DNA of 64,000 nucleotides from Nephrocerus scutellatus (GCA_947095585.1 OX352762.1:13743969-13807968); one strand, 5' to 3'. Numbered from the stretch's first letter, positions 23,655-37,094 are shown. Program-made: numbers and translations. The notes: generated by a model not told the origin, from the sequence alone.

Positions 23655-24514
23655 CAAAACCCACTACAGCATATTTTATAGACTTTAAAGCCGCATATGA
23701 TAGCACAGCCAGAGTAGAACTTTATAAAGCCATCCCAAATAAACTGACACGACAATATAGGTTGAACATAACCAATGTTATAAGCTAAATAAAAATAGAA
23801 ATCTGGGGCTTCACATAAATGATAGCAAAACAAGTGCATGAAGGCCACAGTCTGCGAGTAGAAGATCCACCATTGGTTACTCAATTAAAATAGTGGAGCG
23901 CGAATTTGAAGTAATGTATTCCTTTAACTATTTAGGTTCTACTGTAGCAGCCGATAACAGCATGGAACCAGAAATAAGCACACGATTGCTTAAAGCCAAC
24001 AAAGCCAACTATAGTCTGTCAATATTCTTCAAATCCAGGAAGTTAACCACAATATCTAAGCTGCTGCTATATAAGACAATGGTTTTAGCAATAGTTATAA
24101 ATGAATCCGAGACTTGGGTGTTTAGCAAAATGCATTCTGACCTCTTTGCCGCGTTCGGGAAAAAAGTATTTTGGCTCCGTATGTGAGGAACGTTTATTCC
24201 GGAATCCGGATACTCTACAATGATGAGATCTACCAGCCTTATCGCGATGTCGACATATTGAAGAGAATTAAGCTCTTTAGGCTCCGGTGGGCATGACACC
24301 TAGCTCGCATGAGTGAAGAGGATCCTGTTCGGAAAGTCCTTTGCAGTAGGATTTATGGAACATGACAGCGACGCTGGGCAAACCTACGCTGGAACGATGG
24401 CGTAGACCAGGACGACCAGAGTTTAGGGATGCAAAACTAGATGACATCGGCTCAATCGGATCGGCGGAAGGCCAGGACCGGACCCCGGTTGAAGAGCCAA
24501 ATATGATGATGATA
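23655..24514 (+). mobile_element. RTE-clade relic, copy 3
   Basis: Starts inside the RT with FIDFKAAYDS (about 23674-23705, the first catalytic aspartate region). It then skips the YADD palm and resumes at VEREFEVMYSFNYLGSTVAA (about 23890), followed by KTMVLAIVINESETW, and the shared terminus GGACCGGACCCCGGTTGAAG and ATGATGATGAT ending near 24514. The deletion removes the catalytic core, and frameshifts occur after 24190. Confidence 0.85.
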
Positions 24515-27129
24515 AGACAGGAATTATGAACTGGACTTAGACAAGCTCTGGTTCGTGCTGCATGCCACACATTTCGTGCAACAATCTATCAAGTGCTCAC
24601 TAAGTTCACTAATCGTGTAATCAGGCGTTATAGTGCTGTTTCTAAGGCTGTGCAGAGATGTGATTTGACGCTTTGGGTTTTTTTGTGTGGTGCCGTTAAA
24701 GATTGGTGTTAAGTTGCAGTTTAACAGTTTAAAAATTTGCGTTCATACGCTTTGGTAATTTATTCCTTTGAACTTTTGTGTAAAACGTCTGTGACCTCAT
24801 TAGCGACTGCTACTTTAAAGTTTCCCAGACATTAAAAGTTTGCTTTCGTAGAAATCATTTTCCAAAAGTTTTGTCAATACTCGTACAATACATTCTGTGA
24901 TAGGAAGAAATTCTTATCTCAGTGACAAAACAATATCTTTGTGAACAATTAAAATCTTCCCCTATGTCAAACTAATTAGACATTTATATTAAATTGCAAT
25001 TTAACTTGGAACATACGGACAAAAGTGCCAATACGTTTTATTTAAGAGCACCTCCATCGCCTGAAATACTGAGGATACATAAAACATAAATTTTTAACGC
25101 TTTTCAACTATACCGCTCATACGTGTACACCTAATTCTATCTCCTTTCGTATATCAGATGTAACTTTTGTAGGCACTTGGTCTCAAGTTGCACTTGAAGC
25201 TGGTAATTAGTTTCTTACTACCTATCCGGTGCTCATCGAGCTTGAATGTGAAAGAGAGAGTCAGGTAAAGTAGTTTCCTCAATTCATACCACACACTTTG
25301 TCAATGACGAAGGATATCATATCGTATAAGATACTCGTACTACATGTTCATGTTCTTCGACAGTGTACATTGATGCAGAAGGTGCGATTCATTAATGAAG
25401 CAGAAAATACGCGACTGTAAAATCGAAGGATAAATTATTGATTCCTGGTATTAGTTGGGGCTGCTTCGATTTTCCAACGTTAAGCGAAATTAATGAGAAC
25501 ACTATAGCAGGTAGTTATGAACAGCGCCAGCTTTGTGAACATTTCACTGAAGTCTATTCCTTGCTTCAGCGTAATTACAGAAGATAATTGTATTAAAATT
25601 GTGCGTGGCAAAAATAGCTTTTACTTCATTTTATCTTAAGAATTTGTTAAGTTTACATAAATACACTAAATAACTATTTGTTAAAACACTGATGTTAAAA
25701 ATGTCTCGCTAACTACAGCATTCAAGATAAGAACTGACATGAGTTGATAAAAAATTCGAACGTGATAAAAATTTGTATCCTTCCTTAACATTTCCTGATA
25801 CCTCAAAACATCATACACTAAAGTGTTAAAAGGGATATTCAGAGTAGAATCCTTATAGTCTCCGAATGCTCCCCGTTTAATGTTGATATTGTGCAGGGTT
25901 ATCACAGGTTACGGAAAATAGGAATAAAAATGTGAAAACAAGAACTCTTGCGTTTTCAGTGATAAGGTAAAGTTCTTCATAGCGCTCTATCACTCTATAG
26001 TCGGAGCAAAACTTAATAAAGATATTTAATGATTTATTACACACTACCAAACGTGCACATATTGAGCACATTAGCGACGTCAAGATTTATATTTCATCCA
26101 TGTGGAGCAGGTTGAAATTTGTCTCATTACAGACAAAATGATACACATTCCGTTTTCTTTAGAAACCATTTTGAATGCAAATGAAAATTGCCGATCCCTT
26201 AATAGAAGTTGTTAAGTGGATACGTATAGCATATATATGAGAGGTGCTAAAATATATATACAGTTGCCATTGGATGAAATGTTCGAGTTACAGCTGAAGC
26301 GTACAAATGGAGCGCGGCAATATTACAAGTATTCTATAAGGACGAACACCTTATCGATGTCAAGTAGTAAATGGCGGTGCGGTTTTCATATCAACTTTGT
26401 ATCTCTGTATATAACATGGAACTATATCACCACAAAGAGCCGTTCAGAATTCGTTGCGGTGCACTCTTCAATGTTGTCATTAATTTTAATAACTAGCCCG
26501 ACTTGGAAAGCGGTAGGTATAACAGTTTCACTTTGAAATACCTTCTAGAGGATATAAATTGATATCAAGTTGAGAATAATTGAAATCTGGTGATGTACAA
26601 GAGACAGCAAGGAACACAGCTGTAGTAGTATTAGTAGTTAATGAGCAAGCTAGTGGTAGCACAGCACAAAAGAACTCTAAAGGGAAATTGCATAGATGTT
26701 TTGATGTAATGACACACCAGCGAACGAGTCCACTCACAGCCAAACGGAATGGCCAAGTCAATTTCAATTTTGTTTTTTATTCTGTCTAAGAATATAAATA
26801 ATATAGTGCTGTAAAAGCTCTGTGGTATTGAGTGGTAGAACTATAAAAGAAAAACTGTTATGCAAATGAACCAAATCCATTTGATTGTTGGTTAATAGCA
26901 TTTGAGACATTTGAAAATGTACTGCGGTTTGTTGCTACGATGGGGTATGCAACGTTCGGTTGTTCGTATTTTTTCCAACATTCCAAGGATCAATGTAATA
27001 ATAAATTATACCATTACTCTATATTTTCTTCGAGCATACTTTAAATATAGTAGTAAGCCATCATTCTTTGAGTGGGACGAACCATGCTGGCCTAGCTTTC
27101 GCTTTTAAGCATGCTCATTGAACTATTCC
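24515..27129. other. Unassigned interval
   Basis: Long AT-rich stretch without a recognised element or RNA gene. Short open stretches (for example 26216-26536 and 25681-25905) show no domains. It may be intronic or intergenic. Confidence 0.35.
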
Positions 27130-29930
27130 CATTCACGGTTTACTCTCAAAGAGAGGACCGCTAACCATTACGTAGGTCAAGCCCAGAACGAAACTGGGTC
27201 CTCTACCAAAATTTGGCCCAGGCTCAGCTAACCTCCAAGGAGATCAACCTTATTTGCGGGTATAGACAACTACCGTAGTACCAACGCGACCTTGGTGAGA
27301 TCTGACATCAAGGGACTCAGCTCGTTCAGTATGAGTGCCTTTGGCGTAGGTACAGTACAACCTTGGCAGCACATAGTTCGGAACTTCGAACCCAATCATT
27401 TGCCAATAGGATGAGATTCTAGTCCTTGGCCGCCCAGGATAGAAACTATCCCAAGCCCGTACGGTCCTGCAGTGTTGTACGGTAAGGCTGCTGCATACGA
27501 AGACAGTGCCCGTTCTAGACATTCTAAGTACTAGCAGCCTTGCCCCTTTTATCTTCCGAGTTTAACCAAGTATCAAATCTATCGAAAAGTAAGATACAGT
27601 GGTCCCCTCGGGGGCGGTAAGCCATCAGCAGAATAGCGGGAATAACACAAAATGCATCAGTGGCCGTAAGTATATCTTACTAGTGGAAGTGCAATCAAAC
27701 CTCCACGTGGTGGCCGCCGGCAGTTTTCATCCAATACAGGAACAGCTGAATGATCGATATTGTCCCTTCAAAGTAAATTTGGCGCGAGGCCAATAACCTC
27801 GCCCGTAAAACACTCTCTATTACGGAACCCAAAATCAGCCTTGGACACACTGATGAACGACGACAACCACGGCAACGCAAACGGCTAAACGATATAAGAA
27901 TTTTCTCATGAAATGTACGCTCAATGTACAGAGCACGAGCTGAACAGCAGCTAGCCGATACCCTGTCCAAATATAATGCTAACATAATAGCAGTCCTGGA
28001 GATGTGGTGGACGGGGATTGATATCTTACAAACATCAGAATATGAACGGCTATGTACCCAGGTTTATAAACACAAGGCTCATAAAGGTTAACGTACCTAC
28101 CGCAGATGATGAATAAGAAGAATTCTTTGAATCAGTCGAACGGGAACTCCTGCCCTCAGTATGATGTAAAAATAATTTTGGGATATATGAATGCTAAAAT
28201 AGGTAGCCAGTATTATGGTAGTACTTTGGCAGTACACGAGAACACTGATGACAATGGACAACGAGTCATAGAGGTGGCAGCGAGCAATAATTTGGTCGTT
28301 GTGATTGCAAGGTTTGCGCATAAAAATATCCATAAAGCCACTTGTGTAACATCTAATGAAGCAACTCGCAACCAGATAGACCACGTGTTGATAGACCGCC
28401 ACCAGAACCCGAACCTGATGACGGCACGAACGTACCGAGGTGCCAATGTCGACTGCATCCCCGAAACAGATTGGAACCAACACGGTTACCCTTCGCAACG
28501 AATAGACCAGAAACAACCACGTTCAAGCGAAAGGACTCGCCCTAAATGCAGGGAGAGTGAGTTCTGGGGCTGAGATGTCGGACGTAGAACGGAAATGGAC
28601 GAAACTTAAGAATACTGTCATTAGTACTGCCGACTCAATCTTAGGCAGTAGTCGTAGGGATCGGAACGACTGGTTTGATGACGAATGTGAGCACGCGACG
28701 GAACATAAGAAAGTACCAAGCAATGCAACAATCTCATAGAAATCAGGCACGCAAAGATGAATATAATTTAAAGATAAAGATAGAATATAAAGAGCTTAAA
28801 AGATATGAAAAAAAAAAACAGACTGGGAGAAGAATCTCGTCTGTGAACTAAAACCGTATAGAGAGCGAGGATCGCACCAGCCGCGGAAGTTCTACCAAAG
28901 AGTCCGCGGGATGACGCATTATACATCGCAGAGACTCTGGCGTGACACCGAGACGAGAAAGTCTCTATAAGTCCATGCAGATACTGGCTCACGCAGACGA
29001 CATTGACATCGTTGGTAGAATCCCAAGATCTGTACAGGAAGCCTTTCATCCAGCTCGAGGGGACGGCACGAACTCCATAAATGAGAGCAAAACAAAGTAC
29101 ATGGTGGTCACGTCTTCGAGTAGAGGATTCCTTTATCTAACTCGGGTCAACTGCAGCAGGCGATAACAGCATTATTTTTTTATAATATATACACGCTAAA
29201 GGGTTTTGCACCCTTATAGTGCTTAGCACAGCGCAGCGTTAGGAAATTAAGGAAAGGAAAAGATGAGAAGTCTATGCACGCGTGTCTTAAATGACTGCAG
29301 ATCATATAAATGCGGAAACTCAGAATCGGGCAATTCATTCCACATAACTGGAGTGCGGTTAAAGAAGGAATCTCTGAATAGGCAATGCAACCAGAAATAC
29401 GCACACAGCTGCTTAAAGCAAACAAAGCGTACTATATTTATTCAAGACTCTTCAAATCCAGGAATTGAACCATCACATCCAAGCTGCTAGGATATAAGAC
29501 AATGGTCGTACCACCACATGCATATGGATCCGTGACATGGGTGCTTAGCCTAAAGCATTCTGCCCTATTTGCCGCGTTCAAAAGAAAAGTGTTACGGAGT
29601 ATTGTTGGCCCAGTATGTGAGGAAAGATGATTCCGGAAATAATTACCGCGATGTTGTCATCGTGAAGAGTATTAAGCTCGGTAGGCTCCCGTTGGCAGAA
29701 CACCTAAGACGAAGATGATCCTGCTCGGAAAGTCCATTGCGGTAAGATTTATGGAAAACGACAGCGACGCCGGCCAAAACTACGCTAGAAGGATGGCCTA
29801 GACTAGGACGCCCACAGTTTAGAGATGCAGAACTGGATGAAAGCGGCTGAAAATCGGGACCGGTGGAGAGACATTTTGCGGGAGGCCAGGATCGGACCCC
29901 GGTTGTAGAGTCAAATATGATGATGATGTT
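27130..29930 (+). mobile_element. RTE-clade relic, copy 4, longest of the family
   Basis: The GC-richer stretch 27130-27900 is probably the 5' untranslated region (inference). The APE endonuclease starts near 27912 with NVRSMYRARAEQQLADTLSK and LEMWWTG, continues to the metal-site region read as GYMNAKIG (about 28180-28205), where the usual aspartate is a tyrosine, then NQIDHVLIDRHQNPNL and TYRGANVD (28370-28450). The linker VERKWTKLKNTVISTADSIL follows. The RT is mostly deleted, leaving LAHADDIDIVGR (about 28986-29020). The C-terminal part is interrupted by the nested insertion at 29173-29384 and ends with GGACCCCGGTTGTAGAG and ATGATGATG. Confidence 0.85.
29173..29384 (-). mobile_element. 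BS/Jockey-like 3' end nested in RTE copy 4
   Basis: Reverse-strand tail (TTTTTTTATAATATATAC, then GTGCTTAGCACAGCGCAGCG) with the coding end ICSHLRHACIDFSSFPFLNF and LTLRCAKHYKG, matching ICNHSRHMCKDISSFPLLNF of the 57-59 kb relic. The RTE reads AACAGCAT on the left and resumes at ATGCAACCAGAAATACGC on the right, so it postdates the RTE insertion. No clear long target duplication is visible. Confidence 0.8.
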
Positions 29931-30127
29931 GGATCCGTTAGTGGTTTCAAACCTTATTTGTTTGAATTGGTTTTGACAAGTGCTGCAGAAGATTTTATCT
30001 TAGCCGGTCTATGGGTTTCTCCAACTTGATTTTTAATTTCTTCTAACTGTTCCTGATAGTTAAAATCGCGTCAAATAACCCCGTAGTTCCAACCCAGACT
30101 TGTGTAAAAACTCTTCTACTATCTAAA

Positions 30128-30387
30128 TTAATAATATTCGGCGCGACCGACCATTGCGGTCCAAGGCCTAGCTTCCCGCAACCATTCGTATTGAGCATGT
30201 ATATTTTTGCACACAAAATGGAAGGGACCTACATTTTAAGGCCGGATCCGAACGGCGAATTGAAAAACTTACCGTGGCAAGCTATTACTCTAAGAACGTT
30301 TGTCACCCATTCGCAAGAGGTGGGACACCGTGAAAAATACTTTTGGTGTTACTGATGGGATTCGAACCACGAACCTATCTAAATACC
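30128..30387 (-). mobile_element. SINE, nearly complete body
   Basis: Reverse-strand copy running from tail (TAATATTCGGCGCGACCGAC) through GGAAGGGACCTACATTTTAA, GGCCGGATCCGAACGGCG, TTTGTCACCCATTCGCAAGA to GGGATTCGAACCACGAACC, whose reverse complement gives the B-box GGTTCGAATCCC. The A-box end is missing or degraded. The later flank to 30950 is unassigned. Confidence 0.75.
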
Positions 30388-30949
30388 TAAACATATTTTT
30401 TTATTTCCGTGTAAAACCTCCTTTAGCGAAACAAATATAATGCTCTACCTGGATAAATGGTAAACTCTGTAACTAAAATATTTCAAAAAGTGAAACTCAA
30501 TTGAAGGGCTTAAGGTATTGTAATTAACGAGGTTCGACTGTATTCACATACTCGTTTTCGAGACAAAAAAAATGTGTCCAGAGTTCCCTTCTTAATTCAT
30601 AAATTCATTTTAACTTCACAAACTTGCAATCACAGTTAATCCGACTTGGTAAACTTCATATCAAGGTCTAAATATTTGCTTCAGCCTTATTAGAATTATA
30701 ATAGATGTGGCCCAGATCACAGTTGTTGCGCTAGTATTGAAGTTCTAAGTAATCATCGAATTGCAAGGAAAAAGCCAGTCAGTCAGTTGGTGGATATAAA
30801 ATTTGTTGTCCATCTTTTTTAGAAATCCAATGTATTGATTGCCTACTAAACATTCTGACCATCATCAAAGTTTGTCCAACATTGAAGAAAAACAACATCA
30901 ATAACAACAACTAAATATACAATTATTGCGAGCTCGAAGGGCGAAGCTT

Positions 30950-31740
30950 ATATTCAGAGGACATGAACATTTTTCAGCGAACGTGTTTACATTTGTACGT
31001 TTGTTTGCCGGTTCGTATATCTCGGCTTTTACCAGTCAAAATTTGATGGTACTTGTTTTAAAACAACTGGTTAGCGCTCGGCTTGCTTTTTTATTCATAG
31101 CGTTAACTACCCATGAGAAAACTGAAAAAAAATACTCAGTCTATTTCAGAAATTGCTTATGACTGAATGGCCTTTCGCTTTTACATAAAAGACCAACATT
31201 TAACGTTGCATTCTATTAGGCTTCTAAGATTAATCAGTCTTTAGATTAAATTACAGCTAAATATACATACACGGGTGTGTGTCATCACTCCAATTGTAGA
31301 GTACATTACCTCGTGTGTCTATAGCAGTGGATAGTTTTTGGTAAGAACGATTTTCAGTTCTAATCCCAAGTTAAATTTACAGATTTAGGACTTTATTTTA
31401 AGGGAAGACGGCAAAACAATTCTTACGATTTTCATTAATAATCATTTTCGTCATTGTTTGTTAACTCGTATAGTCAGAATTTAATGGGACTAGTTTTAAA
31501 ACAATTGTGAAGCGTGTGGCGCGTGTTTTTAAAAAAAAAAGTTTTTAAAAAAAATAATGGAACAATTTTTTATTACAGGAAAAAAAAATTCCCCCAAAAA
31601 AATTGTTACGAATTTTGTGAATTAAATGGTTAATATTGGGCTTTTAAGATAATTCAGTGTTTAGACTGAATTACAACTATCCATATGGCTAGCTGAGAAG
31701 CTCGCTGTACTATCTTATGAGAACAGTTTATGTGTCACTT
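30950..31740. repeat. Two diverged copies of a hairpin-bearing repeat
   Basis: A unit with TACTTGTTTTAAAACAA, TTTTTTATTCATAG and a TTCAGTCTTTAGA hairpin occurs at about 31050-31280 and again at 31475-31740. The second copy also has GAAGCGTGTGGCGCGTG, ATTCAGTGTTTAGACTGAAT and a GCTAGCTGAGAAGCTCGC hairpin. The same order is found at 62455-62640. No coding content. Probably a non-autonomous element of unknown type. Confidence 0.6.
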
Positions 31741-34283
31741 TAAACACAAACCAAAAGCTAAAACTTCCTGTAAAGCAATAATCACCATCAGCTCGCCATA
31801 ATGTGGGTTTCACGATTCACACCATACTTACCCCTCAATTCAAATACAGCCGCAGCTAATTGGATTAGGTTTTTAATTGCTGGACATTTGTACACGAAAA
31901 CGTGTACCTTTATGTTTGATTAAATTTCAATGTTATTATCCCTGCGTAAAGATTACTCCAACAGAAGCAGCAGGACATTTATATCCCTTCACTGTGGAGG
32001 ATGATGGAAAAATAATAAGAACCTGAGAGTGAGATACTGATAATGGACAAATGGAGTTACGCTCGGATTAGCTATTTGGAAGGGTCCATTGTGACATTTT
32101 CATAGGGGAATGTTTACGATGCAAGTTGAAGTCATAATAATGCCCAGCCAGCACGAATCACAGTTAAAGGATTAGCACAGAAAATTGTAAAAACACACAA
32201 AAAAAACCATCCAACCATCTGCAGCAAGTGAATCCCTCTCCAGGACAACTCCCAGCCAGCAAATATATAAAATGAAATTAACTCCAAAGCTAATAGAATA
32301 AATTCACGCAGTAACATCACTCAGGGAAACATATAAGGTGGTCAGGGAAGTGCTCACAATCGCTTCTCCAAGGGAAATCCTTTTTTGATGTAAACATACG
32401 GGGAAATGTGTACACAAATAACAAACGCTGATGTTGTTGAAGAGTTGGAGTCAATTAACAAAATGTTGTTTGTTTAATAGCACATCCTGCTGTTGTGAAT
32501 AGTCTGTGCAGTGCAGTACAGTTCCAGTACAATCCTCTTGGTAGTATACTCGTACTAACTAAAAGCCAAATGACATATGACCGCCATGATGGCTCTGATG
32601 GTATGCAATATGTATGCATCAGCGATCAGCGAATCGCTGTTATTCTCTCTATTCATATCTGAACCCGCAGACGTCCATTTGATTTCATACTCGGAAGCGA
32701 CGTAACAGTCGTTATGCCTTTTGCACACTGCAGCGAAACATTGACTTATTTGGCTCAAGTGCCATTATGAGAGTGGGAAGGATGTGCTGGAGTTGTGTAG
32801 GTTTTAACTCAACCATGAGAATCCGCGAGCGTCACCTTGACTCAGGTTGCTAAGAGTGTTTTTCAGCCAAAAGTGATCTTTAGTGGGAGTGTAACATTTT
32901 TATGTTAAATTTTACATTTTATTAAAAAATGATTTGAGTTTTTTAAGTTGATTTCTCGATTTTGATTTTATTGTCATTTCAGTGTCTCAGGCGTAATGAA
33001 AAACTCCCCTGACTTTTGGGGCATCACCGGAGGCGAATGGCTTCAACAGCACTGCAAATAGATATTTGCATTGAACCCTTCCTTCAAAGTCGCACAAATA
33101 CACTCATCTTGATGCACAAATTAATCGAAAAAACCACCAACTTGATATGCGGTCCTGTAAGATCAATCAGTGGAAAATTGGATTTCATGCAACAGCCGGT
33201 CGATGTGGATGTTGCCAAAGGAAGCAATAGACACTGCATGTATTCATATAGGTAGGGGTGTCTGGTGGCTCTATTATAGTACTTGTCTCCGGCTGGACAG
33301 CACTAACTTCCGTCTGGAATCAGATTTTCATACACATGTAAAAGGACTCTTCTGCATTGGCATTTCTATGCACACACCTTGGAGAGAATTATTCATGAAA
33401 GTACAGCACAGCCATCCAAGACCAATGCCGAAAATTCGGTTGGCAAATAAATGCAACAACCAAACACCGCCAGTCGTCCAGGTTAACTTAACTTTCATTG
33501 AATTTCGATGCCATTGAATATTGATGATTACAAAGAGGAATCGCACTGGTAAGCTCGAAAAGGACCTTCAAGGAAATGATATATATATATAGAGAGAGAG
33601 AAGAGAAGTAAAGAAAATAAAAACTAAGCTAAAGTTGGTCGTGCAGGACGTTTTCTACACACACTACGGACTGGAAATCGACGACTACACTACTACATTG
33701 TGTATCACTGCATCAGATGGAGTAGAATTGAAATTGGCGGAGAAGAGAAAAAGAAACAAATGTGCGGTTAGAAAATCGAAAGAAAATCGAAAAGGATTCA
33801 ACTTTCAATGTGGAAATAACTAACACTTTGCAAGTGTATGTGTATACCAATGCACATACTGAATGTGTATTCATATATTACTATATATGTGTGCAACAAG
33901 AGGAAAAGTTTCTAGACGTCTCAATGGCCACCAACATTAGAGGTTAATAATAATTTATTAGGAGCTTTGTTAACACAGGCAGAGTAGCATGGGTAATATC
34001 GATGTTACGTTCAATAAACTAACAGCAGTGAATGCCACAGAGCTTGACCTTTCAGCGAAGGCTTCTGTTAAGCGTAAATAAAGCTGAACTTTTGTAATCT
34101 TGAAATAATAGGCAATTCTTTTAAAATAAAAAACGTATATACGAATCTGTCTCCCATTGAAAAAGGATTCGGATATACATTTGAGTAACATTGCGAATAA
34201 CAATACTGTATAAGTTTAATGAGATACTTGCGATACAGAAGATACTGATACACACAGAAATCCAAATGTACAGAATTTTTCGT
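31741..34283. other. Unassigned interval
   Basis: No recognised element. A composite TA and GA microsatellite lies at about 33580-33604. Overlapping 79- and 115-codon forward open stretches at 33016-33517 share no sign of a known domain. Confidence 0.35.
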
Positions 34284-36455
34284 TTACAATTCGCGCACGC
34301 TTAAAGGGGTAAAGGGGTAAACTGATGGGCATTTAGAGCACCACGAGTATTGCGGTTGAATTCAAGGAGAGTTGGCATGCAGCTGGCTATTTCTTTTGTG
34401 CACCGCTGGTGGAAGAAACAGTGGACAAGCAGGAAACTTTCCTGCGGTGTTAAAGCAAATCTATTAATTTCGCTATATTTGCGTCACTGATCAGTTTCAT
34501 CGCGAGGTTTTGTATTCTATCTAGCTGATGCAAGGTAGCTTTAAGCGTACCAGACCCAGATATGACAATTGTATTCATGTTTAGGGCGAAACCATAACCA
34601 TATCAAAGCGAGTGAAATATTTCATGCATCGGGCTAGAAAACCTAAACATCATTTTTGGCGACGGCGAAAAATATGTGGTCACTCCAACGAAGCTTGTCG
34701 GTAACGCACATACCGAGAATTGCGAGATTTTCAGTTTCCTCGATGCAAGTGCCATTCATGGATAATGGTATAGGATTTAGGATTCGCTTAGACGCCAGGA
34801 GACAGCATTGGGTTTTGGAAGCGTTAAATTCTACTCGACTGTATTCTCCCCATTGTATTATGCTGTCTAGGTCAGAATTTAATGTGATTACTATACGAAG
34901 TTGTTTGAGTTCCAAATAAGAAGTGGAGGGCTGTTCCTCGATTTTATATGAGAAGCTGAGAGTGCTGTCGTCAGCGAAAGAGTGAATTGGATTAGAAGTC
35001 ACAGATAAGAGATCATTAGTAAGAATGAGAAAGAGTTTTGGGGACAAAATAGAGCCCTCAGGTATGCCAGCATGAGAGTGCTATCGTTTGCGAAAGAGTG
35101 AATTGGATTAGAAGTCACAGATAAGAGATCATTAGTAAGAATGAGAAAGAGTTTTGGGGACAAAATAGAGCCCTCAGGTATGCCAGCATGAGAGTGCTAT
35201 CGTTTGCGAAAGAGTGAATTGGATTAGAAGTCACAGATAAGAGATCATTAATAAGAATGAGAAAGAGTTTTGGGGACAAAATAGAGCCCTCAGGTATGCC
35301 AGCATGAGAGTGCTATCGTTTGCGAAATAGTGAATTGGATTAGAAGTCACAGATAAGAGATCATTAGTAAGAATGAGAAAGAGTTTTGGGGACAAAATAG
35401 AGCCCTGAGGAACGCCAGTATTTAAGTAATGTACTTTACACTTGAAAACGTTCAATACAGCTTTAATTGAGCCGCCCAAAAATAGCTTCTAATTCAGTGA
35501 AGCAGTTTATCATCGACTCCATAAGCACGGATTTTGGAAAAGAGTTTGATGCCAAATTTTGTCAAATGCCTTAGAAATAACGAGTGCAACAGCTTTGCTT
35601 TCTCCAAATTGATGCCAAGACCGGTTCCACTGTTCGGTGAGATACACCACCAAATCACCAGTAGAACGTTGCCCACGAAATTCATATTGCCGTTCACTAA
35701 GGATTTCGTTGTTTTCAAAATATTTGTTGAACTGTTAAATTATCAGCGTTTCCATGACACTGGAAAGAATGGATATAAGTGTTATGGGTCGGTTATGGGT
35801 CGGTACGAAGAAGTAGACGACGGCTCGACTTTTTTGGTATGGGCTGGACAAAAGATGTTTTCCAACTTCTCGGGAATAGTCCAAAAGAATAGGATAGATG
35901 GAAAAGCCAGCTTGGAAGAACACCTCTATAGAACTAGTGGGGAAATACCATCCGGCCCAGCGGATTTGTGAGTGTTGAGATCGTTTAAAAATCTATTATC
36001 TGCACGAGTACGAATGCCTATGCAATGCACAATCTGGAAATGTGGAGCTAGCTGCGAAATGCGCAGCAAACAGGTTGGCCTTGTATATAGGGCTGTCGTA
36101 ATAAATAAGCGTTTAATTCACGAAAGACCAAAATATTTTACTACCTTTGGGACATTGTAGTATTTTTTCCTCAAGTTTTGGTCGTAGGCGAATTTCACTT
36201 GCCAAAGATGGGCATTGACATCATTTCTAGCTCGTTTAAAATTTGTTCGGCTTTCCTCAGTAGGGTTTGTTTTGTAAAACCGAAAGCATACCTCTCTAAT
36301 CCTAGAAGCCTTTTTACAGCTCGAGTCATACCATCCATCCTCCTTTGGTTTAACAGACTTATTCCTGAAAGGGATAAACTTTCTCATACTAATAAGAATT
36401 ATGTTTGTGATTGCATCAGCGGCGGCATCCACGTTGCTGTCGCAAAATAATAGCG
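34284..36455 (-). mobile_element. BS/Jockey-like non-LTR relic with internal amplification
   Basis: Reverse-strand relic. From 5': the linker after the endonuclease (AITNIILISMRKFIPFRN, EVCFRFYKTNPTEESRTNFK at 36118-36432), a broken RT whose middle is deleted, GVPQGSILSPKLFLILTNDL (about 35395-35425), SFADDSTLSFSY (about 34950-34985, the catalytic box) and VEFNASKTQCCL (about 34790-34830). The 3' end is CGCGCACGCTTAAAGGGG at 34291. The RT stretch around GVPQG and FADD has been amplified into four 116-base units. The forward relic at 57.1-59.1 kb belongs to the same family. Confidence 0.85.
34958..35421. repeat. Four tandem 116-bp units inside the retrotransposon relic
   Basis: The landmark GAGAGTGCT starts at 34958, 35074, 35190 and 35306, each exactly 116 bases apart. 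Units 2-4 are almost identical. Each contains reverse-strand RT sequence from SPKLFLILTNDLLSVTSNPI to the FADDS box. Since 116 is not a multiple of three, the amplification breaks the frame, so it happened after or at the cost of coding function. The near identity argues for recent unequal exchange or slippage. Confidence 0.95.
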
Positions 36456-36526
36456 ATCAGTTAATACTCCCAAAGAAGTTGTTAAGGCCGTCCCAATTGG
36501 CTTTCTCGTATTGCCATACTTTGTTC

Positions 36527-36534
<8 letters not shown>

Positions 36535-36564
<30 letters not shown>

Positions 36565-36565
36565 A
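36535..36565. repeat. ATT microsatellite
   Basis: About ten ATT units inside or at the edge of the R1/LOA-like fragment. Confidence 0.95.
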
Positions 36566-36840
36566 TAAGAGAGGACACCTCCTTGTAGACAGTCCTTAGC
36601 TGCAGTCACCGATACAGGCACTCCTACTGGGGTGCTGACGCGGCTTTCAAGCATGGCCGTAATCTATTGGTTGGTTGATAACTCTGCTACTGATTGCTTT
36701 GTAATTGAGTCGTAGCCAGTATTATCAAAAGCTCCATCAATGTCTAGGAAAGCACACAGAGCTATGTCTTTGGAATGAATAGTTCCTTCTATAAAGAGCA
36801 GAAGAGCTTCTCTCATGCGAGCTAGGTGTCCTGCCTACGT
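36566..36840 (-). mobile_element. R1/LOA-like fragment joined to an RTE scrap
   Basis: Reverse-strand pieces CLQGGVLSYL (about 36560-36600) and a LCAFLDIDGAF-like stretch (about 36735-36770) match the RT of the R1/LOA-like relic at 10.8-12 kb. At 36815-36838 the sequence switches to CTCATGCGAGCTAGGTGTCC, which is the reverse complement of the RTE phrase GGACACCTAGCTCGCATGAG near 40110. Confidence 0.65.
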
Positions 36841-37094
36841 CAATGTTGTCTGGATGAACTTGAAGAGACTATTCGTCTTGGCGTTAAATTATATTCTCGG
36901 ATCAGTTTTTCCAACGCCAGGTTAAAGAAGACGCAGGAATATCATCTCATTATCAGAGCCTATTATATATCTATAATGGACTTGACAATCATCCAGAAAT
37001 CTTAACTTTGCTGATAACTTTGCTCATGTTCATCCAACAGAGTTGTATTAGCTTATTGTTATAACACGATATTAATATCCAGTCTTTTCTAGTC

